Below, in pieces: positions 1 to 7,308 of a stretch of 14,265 nt of DNA. Both the position numbers and the translations under genes were made by a program. Below the pieces are notes generated by a model. It saw only the letters and a list, made by a program, of their open reading frames with translations, was not told the DNA's origin and made no database searches. The number at the start of each line of letters is the position of its first letter. Position 1 is the stretch's first letter. Origin of the DNA: Podila epigama (Eukaryota; Mortierellomycota; Mortierellomycetes; Mortierellales; Mortierellaceae); assembly GCA_015679605.1 (NCBI GenBank), contig JAAAVE010000304.1, forward strand, positions 2,957 to 17,221, given 5' to 3'.

Positions 1-1049
1 TCGCCAACGAGGGTCATGTCGATGCCAGCCTTGTCGACGAGGGTGCCTGTGGGAAAGTCATGGGCGGTCATGACAGTGATGGGCTCGCCTCGCTTGTACA
101 GCTTGCGCAACGTCGCAAGAGTGACCTTTGCACGGACTATTTAGCCAGACAAACACAGGCAAACAAAGAAAAAAAAAGAGCAATTAGATTTTTCTCATTC
201 AAAATAAGCGAGTTCCAGTATGGGTGAGTGACAGTGTCTTTGATGAATAAGGCATAGATAGACATGGAGATAAACAAGTGGGATATGAACTGCGTCTGCA
301 AGGGTCTCAAGGGGCGTGGGGTGGGGGATGATTTGAGGTGGAGCACTGCCATGATGACAAGGACAGGAGCATTAAAAGGATGGGAAGAAACTTTAAGCGG
401 GACAGTGAATAGAAACAGAAACAGATAAGATGTGATGTGATGTGTGGAATGGAGAAAAAAAGAATGGGATCGCCACGTTTTTTTTTTTTTTTATGTTTGT
501 GTCCGTGGGAAAAGAGACCCATGGAGTCGGGTTATGGCGACAAATGATAAGATTCAGGAAACATGAACAACAATCCATCACTCTTGTGTGGTATTATCTC
601 TCCTCTTTTGTTCTCTTGATGTAATGATGTGTGTGTGTGTGGATGAATGAAGGCAACGCAATATGTGGGGATGTCCCTGTGTAGCCTTTGCCTTTTTCAA
701 GCACATGGCCTGTCCCAAACACAATTAATTTTACACAAGGAACTCTTTTGCCTGAATCCACATGTTAAAAAAAAAAAATAAAGGGTGAAGGAGAGATAAC
801 GAGACGGACTAAATATGGCATACCGTGGTGATGATCGGCTTCGGCTGGACGGCTGCTATAGCTGCGCCTTGCAACATTGGAGGAGGAGGAGGACATCAGG
901 GGGACAACGGTTGTTACTGCTGCAGGCAAGACTTGTGTCCGCTGCAGAAATCGACCCGAGCGCAGTCCAGACATGGCCAGACCACCAGCAGCTGATCTGC
1001 CAAGGACTCTTTGAGGGATATGTGCGACCAATCTTGCAGCTTGAGACAT
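1..1049 (-). CDS. panB: 3-methyl-2-oxobutanoate hydroxymethyltransferase (ketopantoate hydroxymethyltransferase), N-terminal part, cut by window edge
   Basis: Proposed exons are complement(824..1049) and complement(1..136), joined by a phase-1 GT-AG intron; about 120 codons are visible. The enzyme family transfers a hydroxymethyl group from methylene-tetrahydrofolate to 2-oxoisovalerate, the first committed step of pantothenate and CoA synthesis. Exon 2 reads AKVTLATLRKLYKRGEPI followed by TVMTAHDFPTGTLVDKAG and IDMTLVG, the conserved N-terminal block of PanB (ITMLTAYDYPT..LVDEAGVDMILVGDS type). The first 60 or so residues after ATG 1049 are rich in Arg, Ala and Ser with few acids (MSQAARLVAHIPQRVLGRSA...), as expected of a mitochondrial presequence. 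I chose the ATG at 1049. An in-frame ATG at 1133 would add 28 residues of poly-Gln and His-Thr repeat, which looks like translated microsatellite. The catalytic core lies outside the window. The product is fairly certain; the length of the intron is less so. Confidence 0.85.
137..823 (-). other. Putative long intron of the panB-like gene
   Basis: This 687-bp stretch separates the presequence exon from the PanB core exon. It begins on the minus strand with GTATGC and ends with AAATAG. Joining the exons there gives DHHH-V-RAKVTL with the frame preserved. It holds long T/A homopolymers (about 479-492 and 766-779) and a short GT run near 630. No conserved peptide was found on either strand. It is long compared with the other introns here (88-325 bp), so a small additional exon cannot be excluded. 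Confidence 0.6.
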
Positions 1050-1071
1050 TCTTGTGTATTTGTGTGTTAAA

Positions 1072-1116
1072 GTGTGTGTGTGTGTGTGTTGTTGTTGTTG
1101 TTGTTGTTGTTGTTGT
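1072..1116. repeat. Compound (GT)n-(GTT)n microsatellite
   Basis: A GT dinucleotide run passes directly into about nine GTT units. It lies just upstream of the chosen panB start, so it is probably in the 5' UTR. On the minus strand it reads CAA and CA repeats, and in one frame would encode poly-Gln then His-Thr repeats. Confidence 0.9.
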
Positions 1117-1243
1117 AGAAGGTAAGGAAGCAAATTGAAAAGAGAAGAGAAGAGTGGAGAGTGTTTGATTGAGAGAGAAAGACAAAGAAGAAATAGAGAG
1201 AGAGAGAAGGAGAAGAGTATAAAGAGTTGACCGTTTTGAACTT

Positions 1244-1278
1244 GTCGGTCTGTCGGTTGGTCGGTCGGTCGGTCGGTG
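1244..1278. repeat. (GGTC)n tetranucleotide repeat
   Basis: Imperfect then perfect GGTC/TCGG units lie in the shared upstream region of the divergent panB and CDC50 genes. The stretch before it (about 1136-1215) is a purine-rich GA tract. Confidence 0.85.
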
Positions 1279-1420
1279 TGAAGTTGGCTGGCTAACTAAT
1301 GGACTAGTCTGTGACTGAGGTGGGAGAGAGATCCTTTGTTGAACAAGATGAATGTGTGTGAGAATGGAGCATTCAAAAAAGATGGCATCCCTCAAAGTGA
1401 TTTTGATCCGAACAGTCGAT

Positions 1421-1458
1421 CAGTCAAGTCAAGTCAATTCAAGTCAGTCAAGTCAAGC
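1421..1458. repeat. AAGTC pentamer repeat cluster
   Basis: Units of CAGTC, AAGTC and AATTC run in near-tandem order (cagtcaagtcaagtcaattc, then aagtcagtcaagtcaagcc). It is non-coding, between the divergent genes. No known binding site is recognised. Confidence 0.75.
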
Positions 1459-1562
1459 CATTAGTCCACCCCAAGGCAAAAGTTCTCAGCTGAGGAGAAG
1501 AAAGACTTTGCAAAGTAAAAAAGCACACAGTGAACTAACTCAACGCACCAAATCGTCCATTC

Positions 1563-1643
1563 ATTCACACACACAACATTCACACACACAACATCCACAT
1601 ACACACAACACACAAACACCAACACCAACAACACACAACACCC
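1563..1643. repeat. CA-rich minisatellite-like tract
   Basis: ATTCACACACACAAC occurs twice in tandem and then degenerates into CA and CAACAC units. This is typical simple sequence in a non-coding region, followed by A and T homopolymers at about 1660-1710. Confidence 0.8.
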
Positions 1644-1760
1644 AATGTATTGTACTCTTGAAAAAAAAAATGTTTCTCTCTGTTCTTTGTCAGGCCATTT
1701 TTTTTTTTTTCGGCCTCCTTCCTATTTTGGCAAAATGGGCACATTGTCCATTCCCCCTTG

Positions 1761-1820
1761 CAATTAGATATCGTTCAATTAGACATTATGCAATTAGACA
1801 TCGTTCAATTAGACATCACA
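1761..1820. repeat. Four tandem 15-bp repeats with CAATTAGA core
   Basis: Four contiguous 15-bp units start at 1761, 1776, 1791 and 1806. All start with CAATTAGA and continue with T/C-A-T and a variable three-to-four base tail (CGTT, TATG, CGTT, CACA). The first and third units end alike, so the array could also be read as two 30-bp units. It ends 163 bp before the chosen CDC50 start codon. Unlike the neighbouring microsatellites it is not low-complexity, so a cis-regulatory array is possible. The TAATTG core on the opposite strand resembles a homeodomain-type site, which is only an inference. Confidence 0.9.
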
Positions 1821-1983
1821 TGGTACTTTTAAGGGTCACTCACTTCAGCCACTCACTCTGTGAGTCTGGGCTGAAGAAAGTTTGAACAAAGGGGAGATGG
1901 AGATGATGACAGGACCAACACGCCCTTCCTTCCCTCCCTCTTCATCCATCTCTCTCCACTCCTCCTCATACTTTGGTCAATAC

Positions 1984-4000
1984 ATGATGGACCACGAACC
2001 ACCTAAACACCGTCCACCAAGTAAAATAAACCTTCTCAATTCAATTATTGTTTTTCCACTCTTGGTTGTCATTCCTACAACCCACCATGTGACCCAGCAT
2101 CCCTTTTCTTAACCATGTGACTGACCTGGACAAAAAAACCCCCCATTCTCCGAAAATAAACATTATTGATAGACACCTCGTTCAAGCAGCAACGCCTAAA
2201 GGCATGGCAGCCCATCTTGACTGCAAAGTCAGTGCTGCCCACCTTCTTCATCATGGGCATTCTCTTTGCACCCCTGGGTGGTCTTCTTGTCTGGCGAAAC
2301 AACAAGGTGAAGACATGTCCTTGTCAGATGACAACCAACCCTTTATTTTTTTTTATTGTACTTTGACTGTTTCGCTCTATCACTCTGTCACCCTGTCACC
2401 CTGTCACAAAGAGAAAACGAATAGGAGGGGGGGGGGGGGCTGTGATTTGGTCATTTTTCGCCCTGGGCTGGCTGGGTTTGGGCTGTTCAAGGAACAACAA
2501 GGGAGCAATGCCACACAAGACTGACCTGACTTGACCTCCTCTCTACACATGACATGACTTGTATCTCTTCCTACTTTCTCTATCCACCACCTTTTGAAAT
2601 GGTTTGAACACCGGATGGCTTTGGATAACAGGTCACCGAGTTCTCGTTTGACTACACAGACTGTGTCAAGGCAGCTGATCCAACAACAGTTCCAAAGTCG
2701 ACCTTTGTCCACTCATCCCCAGTGGGCGACTTTGTCAAGCCCACGTACTATGCTGTAAAAGGAACAGCTGATACACCATCGGCAACAGGAGCCTCATCAT
2801 GGGTATATGACGTAGAGCGTTGCATTGTGAGCTTTCACCTGCCAGTCGACCTCCAGCCTCCAGTCATGTTCTATTACAAGTTGGAAAACTTTTACCAAAA
2901 TCACCGCAAATATACCAAGAGTCTGGATTACAAGCAGCTTGCGGGCGAAGCCAGTGATGTGGCCACCATCCAGTCAAGGAAAGGATGTCCTCTTGCCAGT
3001 GGCGAGCTAGTCTATCCCTGTGGACTCATTGCCAACTCTCTATTCAACGGTATGCTAGAGCGCACAGTGTTTCGGTTCTACATCGGAGCGTGATTTTGAT
3101 CTTGTCGCTTACTCACCGAAATCCCTCTGACGGATGGTCGAAAATAATAGATACATTCGCGGGTCTTCGAGGGGTTACGAGTCCTGATGCTCCGCCATCA
3201 GAGGGCTATAGCTTTCAAGAGACAGGAATTGCATGGCCCTCGGACAAGGACAAGTTTGGAAAATATTCATATTCAGACGTGACTACCTTGACCATCCCGG
3301 AGAACTGGAGAAGGCGATATCCTAACACAACAACCACGTACACCGCCGACTTTCCACCACCAGACATTCACACTGATGAGCATTTCCAGGTCTGGATGAG
3401 GACTGCAGGATGGCCAACCTTTTTGAAGCTCTATGGTCGTAATGACAAGGATGTCCTCAAGGCTGGTCAATATGAGCTGGATATTGTCTCGAGTAAGGCT
3501 TTGTAAAGGTCGCATTCAGCATCGGTACTGGTTTGTTTTATTCATTTGTTGAAATGACAAACTGCGATTTTGACCATCATCATTTTTCTATCTAGATTTC
3601 CCAATTGACACATATGGCGGCAGGAAACACGTTGTGATCAGCACCATTGGCGCCACAGGAGGACGAAACAACTTTTTGGGCATTGGCTTTATTGTCGCTG
3701 CCATCCTATCCGCAGGTCTAGGCATCATCTTTACAGCCTTCCACATCATTCGACCAAGGTGAGTGCCCCTCTCTATTTCACTCTCACTCGCACTCTCACT
3801 TCATGCCAATCGTCATAATCTTGAATTACCTACCTTGCTATTTTCCCTGATTTAATCAATTTCTCTTTCTTTCTATCTCCTGTTCTAGGATTATTGGCGA
3901 CCACTCTAAAATCTCGTTTGGAGGCGAGGCCACCTCACACACGCGCAATGCTGATGCACCAGGTGGTAACCGCATTCGATCTCGCTATGAAGACGATTAG
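1984..4000 (+). CDS. CDC50/LEM3-family P4-ATPase (phospholipid flippase) beta subunit
   Basis: Proposed exons are 1984..2020, 2173..2306, 2632..3049, 3151..3492, 3596..3758 and 3889..4000. All introns are GT-AG and the spliced product has 401 aa, the usual family size. CDC50 proteins chaperone P4-ATPases out of the ER and support flipping of aminophospholipids to the cytosolic leaflet. Family marks seen: [14 protein letters not shown] at residues 13-26, a first membrane helix at about 33-53 ([17 protein letters not shown]), EFSFDYTDC just after it, [33 protein letters not shown], then a second helix at about 336-360 ([17 protein letters not shown]) followed by HIIRPR and a basic/acidic tail. 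Several Cys lie in the ectodomain, consistent with family disulfides. N-glycosylation sequons NDT and NTT are present. The first exon encodes only 12 codons plus one base. ATGs at 1897, 1903 and 1906 are in frame, but the stretch between them and 1984 is a CT-rich leader. Which paralogue (CDC50, LEM3 or CRF1) is not resolved. Confidence 0.92.
2307..2631 (+). other. Intron 2 of the CDC50-family gene
   Basis: Donor GTGAAG follows WRNNK and acceptor AACAG precedes [11 protein letters not shown]; phase 0. At 325 bp it is the longest intron of this gene. It contains three CCTGTCA-type units near 2385-2406 and a run of about 12 G near 2427-2439. No coding signal was seen in it. Confidence 0.85.
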
Positions 4001-4079
4001 TCTCACAGCACTCGCTTTTTACTTCCCTTGTTTATTTTGTCATTGTTCTTTTTCCTTTATTGTATTCGTCTACTTTCTG

Positions 4080-4085
4080 AATAAA
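4080..4085 (+). promoter_or_regulatory. Candidate polyadenylation signal AATAAA for the CDC50-family gene
   Basis: A canonical AATAAA occurs 79 bp past the stop codon at 3998-4000, inside the 219-bp gap between two convergent genes. Position and motif fit a 3' end signal. The actual cleavage site cannot be seen. Confidence 0.6.
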
Positions 4086-4219
4086 CATTGTTCATGGTAG
4101 TCGTCGTGACGATGTAGGTCATCTCTTATTGCAACTTGCGATGAAAACCATTTAATTTCCCTCACGATCTGCCAATTCTTTAACTTGATTTAATGATTTA
4201 TTTATTGCCTAAATACTGC

Positions 4220-5035
4220 CTATACAAGGTTGATCAAAGCTGCTGCACCACCTTGTACACCACCAGCCTCCTCTGTGAACCAATACTCTTCACAGTCCTC
4301 GATGCCTACACCGCTTTCATACGTAATCGTCATGAATTGGACAGGCTTCTCAATGACAATCATGGGATGGTGCCAAACATTTGGTTTGTAATTGATGCCC
4401 AACGTGTTGTTGCATCTGAATGCTTGCAGAGTCGATAACACTGGCTTGTCATCAGGGCCGTTCTCGGCCGTCACGACTACATAGGATCCATTGCCATCTC
4501 CACCCATAGGCATAAACATTTGTGAAGAGTATGGATGGCGCTCAAGGAGCTTGATCTGGAATTGAGGCTCCTGTACAGGCTTATAGCACTTGAAAATCGC
4601 AATATTGGCTTCTGCAGGCTTTAAGGATGGGTTCGGGTTGCCACTGTCTGTCGCTGCGGGTCGAAGGTTGATGAACTTTGCAAGATGAGAGAATTTCTGT
4701 GCGGTGCCTATATAAAGACGAAACAAAGAATCAAAGAGAAAGAGACATTAATTTGTGTGTGTGTGTGAGTGTGCAAGTTCATGATTTCGTTCATTGTGTT
4801 CAACCAACACCAGCTTATTTTTTTTATGCTCACAAAAAAGACAGATCGGGGACATATCAAGCAAAACAATGACTTTCGCTGTAGTTGTCCTCTTTCATCA
4901 ATGATCTTTACCTTGGTTCACTTGGATGGCATTAGGATCTGCGTCTGGAAGACGAACAACCTGACCCCAGCGTTCAAAGTTTTCCTTGGTGATGGGCTTG
5001 GGCTGGATAACAGGCAGAGTTGTGGTGGAGGTCAT
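4220..5035 (-). CDS. DAL3: Ureidoglycolate lyase (AllA/Dal3 type)
   Basis: Exons are complement(4912..5035) and complement(4220..4707), with a phase-1 GT-AG intron of 204 bp; the product has 203 aa. The family cleaves ureidoglycolate to glyoxylate and urea, the last step of allantoin degradation, letting fungi use purines as nitrogen. Family blocks seen: KFSHLAKFINLRP at 46-58, ANIAIFKC at 75-82, KLLERHPYSSQMFMPMG at 94-110, YVVVTAENGPDD, and GINYKPNVWHHPM at 145-157 with the paired His of the cupin-like active site. EDCEE near the C-terminus also fits. The start MTSTTTLPVIQPKPITKENF gives the expected short lead into the ITKENFERWGQV helix. The length is near that of fungal Dal3 and somewhat longer than bacterial AllA. 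The gene converges on the CDC50 gene, with stop codons about 220 bp apart. The intron carries a GT microsatellite near 4755-4768. Confidence 0.93.
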
Positions 5036-5385
5036 GGTTGGAATGGTGTAGAATGGGGGGGTTTAGAGTCGATGGTATTTCTTATTTCACAGGAATGAGA
5101 GTTATGTTGCGTTGTTTGTGTGAATGTGAATGTCAATGTGAATGCAAAATGTCAAATGTCAATGTCTATTGAAGGGAAGAATGAAAAAAAAAAAATCACA
5201 CAAACAAGAAAACGACCGACATTTTTTCTTGTTTCCCCCGCATGGCCCCACTGTCCTTTTCAAACCTTAATTGCCATTCCCTCGGCGAATTTCACCGAGA
5301 TGGAGAGAAAAAAAAAAAGTGGATGAAGCGCATGCGGGCAAAAGAACCATTGAACAAAGTGCATTCATGTCCCTTCTCAAGCGAT
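5036..5385. promoter_or_regulatory. 5' flank of the ureidoglycolate lyase gene, no gene seen
   Basis: This 350-bp stretch lies between the AllA start codon and the mph1 tail copy. It holds a hexamer-like cluster at about 5120-5166 built from ATGTGA, ATGTCA and AATGTC units, and A runs near 5185 and 5308. No conserved peptide was found. It should contain the promoter of the lyase gene, but no element could be assigned with confidence. Confidence 0.6.
5120..5166. repeat. ATGTGA/ATGTCA hexamer repeat cluster
   Basis: About seven imperfect units of 6-7 bp (ATGTGA, ATGTCA, ATGCAA, AATGTC) run head to tail, 85-130 bp upstream of the ureidoglycolate lyase start. It may be just a degenerate microsatellite. 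Confidence 0.75.
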
Positions 5386-6633
5386 AGACTCTTCCTTGGA
5401 TATGGTTACAATTTCATCATGTAGCCAGTAGGGCCAGTATCTATCTTCTACTTTACAATTGCACGAGGCACCGGCGGCAACACCATCAGCATCGACGTTT
5501 CATCTTTGCCATAGTCCCTCTCTTCAGCTTCGTCCTCTGACTCGCTAGATTGGTCCGACGTGTACCAGCCTCGTCGGCCCCGAACGAGTCTTTGACTAGC
5601 ACCAAAGTCAAATCCTTCTACATCTTGCCCAGCGCATTCACTCTCCTTTCTTCCTCCAACTGCATCCCAGTCTGTACCCTGGCCGTCTCCATCACGTTCG
5701 ACTTGCCAAGCACCGCCACTGTCGCTATCCATATCCATAGCCATATCATATTCAAATATCGAATCATCAAAGCCTGGTGAAGAAGGCGCACCAAAAAAGT
5801 CGGCCTCATTATCCTCCAAGGCTACTGGATCGCGTCCAACTCTACGATCTGCTGGTGTGCCTTCCTTGATCATGCCCTTCAGTCCGCCCATAATCTCCAT
5901 GTCAATGTCGTCGTCCGAAATATCCATGGCCAAGGATGTGTGATCATTGCGCGTCGTCCCGTCTTCACCTTGATTTGCGACAGCTGGTCCTTGCAGATGC
6001 TTTGCAGAATCATTGGATATCGACTCGGCCTGACCTCTCTTCCCTTGCAGCGCGTGCTGGACACCTGAACTGCCACGATGAACCGCATCCAGTTCATGAT
6101 CATCTAAACCTTCATGGATCCTATATCGATCATCGTCCAATCCTACATCCAAATGATCTGTAAGATAGCTTTCGATACCTCTCCGCTTCCGCTTGGCTCG
6201 ACTGGTACCTTCCGCTAAATGCAATTCCTTTTGCGTCTTTGATGACCGCTTGAATAGGTTAGAGGAAGTGTCTCCACTCTCAACGGATTGTCGGAGGGTT
6301 GCAAAGAAGGGCTGACCTGACAAGGGCGCGGGGACTTCCAGATGCTTCAGCATACGTTTGGAGAACGCATCCAGCTCCCTGCCATGGCTCTCTTCTTGCC
6401 GTGACGACAAGAACTTTTTACTCTTGGCCATTCGATCCATCGAGATAAGATAGCCTCGAGTTGTAATTGAGTGTCCCACAACAGAGGTTGTATTTGCACC
6501 AATGGTCAACACCTGCTCGCCCATCCTACGCCGCCGTTGGCTTCTTGCCAATACTGACGCTAAAGTCACCACGCGGATATCTTTTCGATGGATCCTGAAA
6601 CGTTGTTGGAATCGCGCGTTCTTCTGGGTCCAA
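5386..6633 (-). pseudogene. Truncated duplicate of the mph1 3' end (C-terminal tail only)
   Basis: This segment repeats 9632..10881. The reading frame from 6633 down to the stop at 5448-5450 encodes the last 395 or so residues of the helicase at 9694-14019, identical wherever I compared them. It includes [18 protein letters not shown] and ends [11 protein letters not shown] with the same stop and 62 bp of shared 3' flank. It contains none of the helicase motifs, which all lie upstream of the breakpoint at about residue 975. The copy has no promoter or initiation codon of its own at the 5' edge. Just outside the break the frame runs through KRKWDDVWTQKN back to an in-frame TGA near 6655. At the edge it has a 2-bp deletion and a substitution against the intact copy. 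It is most likely non-functional, although the frame is unbroken. Confidence 0.85.
5386..6633. repeat. Direct repeat copy A (1248 bp)
   Basis: The left copy of a direct repeat pairs with 9632..10881. Both copies begin at AGACTCTTCC and end at CTGGGTCCAA on the plus strand. The bases just outside differ (GCGAT against ACACAC on the left, ACATC against GTAGG on the right). Left-to-left spacing is 4246 bp. Confidence 0.93.
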
Positions 6634-6820
6634 ACATCATCCCATTTCCTCTTGCCTCAATATCCGCACTGTCCGCCTACTACGTGGAACATCAATCTAA
6701 CCAGACCATGCAGCACAGTAGGCGATGTAATATATCCTAGTTTGTTTGTAAAGAACTACTTGCCTGGCGTATTTACCATAGCTCGAATTGTTCCATTTAT
6801 CTTTTTTTTTCTCTCTATGT

Positions 6821-7027
6821 ATGGCTACACTTGAACAGTTCAACATTGCGGCGAGGTGCTTGAAGGGGCGACCATTATGTTTGCTTCGACATCGAGTAGG
6901 CACTCTATATGATGTAGCCTTGAAAATCAAGGAACCAAACCCTTCTAATCATCCCCCTCCACCTCACTCCTCCCTTCTCCTTCCTTACAATCCTTGCAAT
7001 GATTGTGCGAACGCTGATGTTCCGTGA
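6821..7027 (+). CDS. Weak small ORF of unknown function, 68 aa
   Basis: The ORF starts MATLEQFNIAARCLKGRPLC and runs through LLRHRVGTLYDVALKIKE into a Pro-rich tail. The first 37 residues look more protein-like than the tail, which is a translated CT-rich tract. It could be a first exon or a gene remnant, but no in-phase donor joins it to the 399-aa ORF downstream. No family is recognised, and it may be spurious. Confidence 0.2.
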   Translation: MATLEQFNIAARCLKGRPLCLLRHRVGTLYDVALKIKEPNPSNHPPPPHSSLLLPYNPCNDCANADVP

Positions 7028-7081
7028 AGAACAGGTCATAATAGCCGTGGAGTGCACAGAAATATATTTTAACAAGCGAAC

Positions 7082-7107
7082 AGTGTCATGCAATGTTGCA
7101 TGACACT
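7082..7107. repeat. Perfect inverted repeat, 12-bp arms with 2-bp centre
   Basis: AGTGTCATGCAA at 7082-7093 is followed by TG and then its exact reverse complement at 7096-7107. It lies about 200-250 bp upstream of the 399-aa ORF, in the promoter position. It could be a dimeric protein binding site or a DNA/RNA hairpin. No terminator or transposon end is evident beside it. Confidence 0.9.
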
Positions 7108-7308
7108 CAAAAGAGTTGAGGGTAATAACGTTGTACAGACGTGTGCCTTGAGATTCCATTGAACATTTATGCAAATTCGATGCTCACAATCTTGAACACA
7201 AACTGTACGCCATAGCCTTCTTACCATGCTACCAGTTCAATGGTCTAGAGCGTCTCTAAATGCAGCAGCCACTAGGACCTTCGCACCATATTTCAAGGAG
7301 ATGTCTTC

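Larger units (their letters stand above)
6634..7308. other. Non-conserved spacer between mph1 tail copy and the 399-aa ORF
   Basis: 675 bp with no recognisable gene. It holds a T run near 6802-6810, a weak 68-codon ORF on the plus strand (6821-7027), a CT-rich stretch near 6950-6985 and a perfect palindrome at 7082-7107. It probably includes the promoter of the ORF that begins at 7309 or 7357. The breakpoint with the mph1 copy at 6633/6634 shows no target-site duplication or terminal inverted repeat that I could find. Confidence 0.6.

Noticed and set aside
856-1395. 179-codon minus-strand ORF
   Set aside because: It is a Ser/Thr/His repeat-derived translation overlapping the panB presequence exon in another frame.
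1352-1885. 177-codon ORF between panB and CDC50
   Set aside because: Its translation is simple-repeat sequence (AAGTC, CA and 15-bp repeats) without protein-like composition.
2117-2524. Plus-strand 135-codon frame as a gene
   Set aside because: It overlaps CDC50 exon 2 in another frame and runs into the poly-G intron. The conserved [11 protein letters not shown] peptide is in a different frame, entered through a splice acceptor at 2171-2172.
5448-6572. The 374-codon frame as an independent gene
   Set aside because: Its apparent start is a GTG inside a sequence identical to the mph1 tail, so it is a truncated duplicate.
7082-7130. Palindrome as the 3' hairpin of a Helitron
   Set aside because: No CTRR terminus follows within the usual distance on either strand, and no Rep/helicase ORF is present in the island.
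6905-7174. 89-codon minus-strand ORF across the palindrome
   Set aside because: No conserved motif, it spans the palindrome and a CT-rich tract, and its composition looks random.
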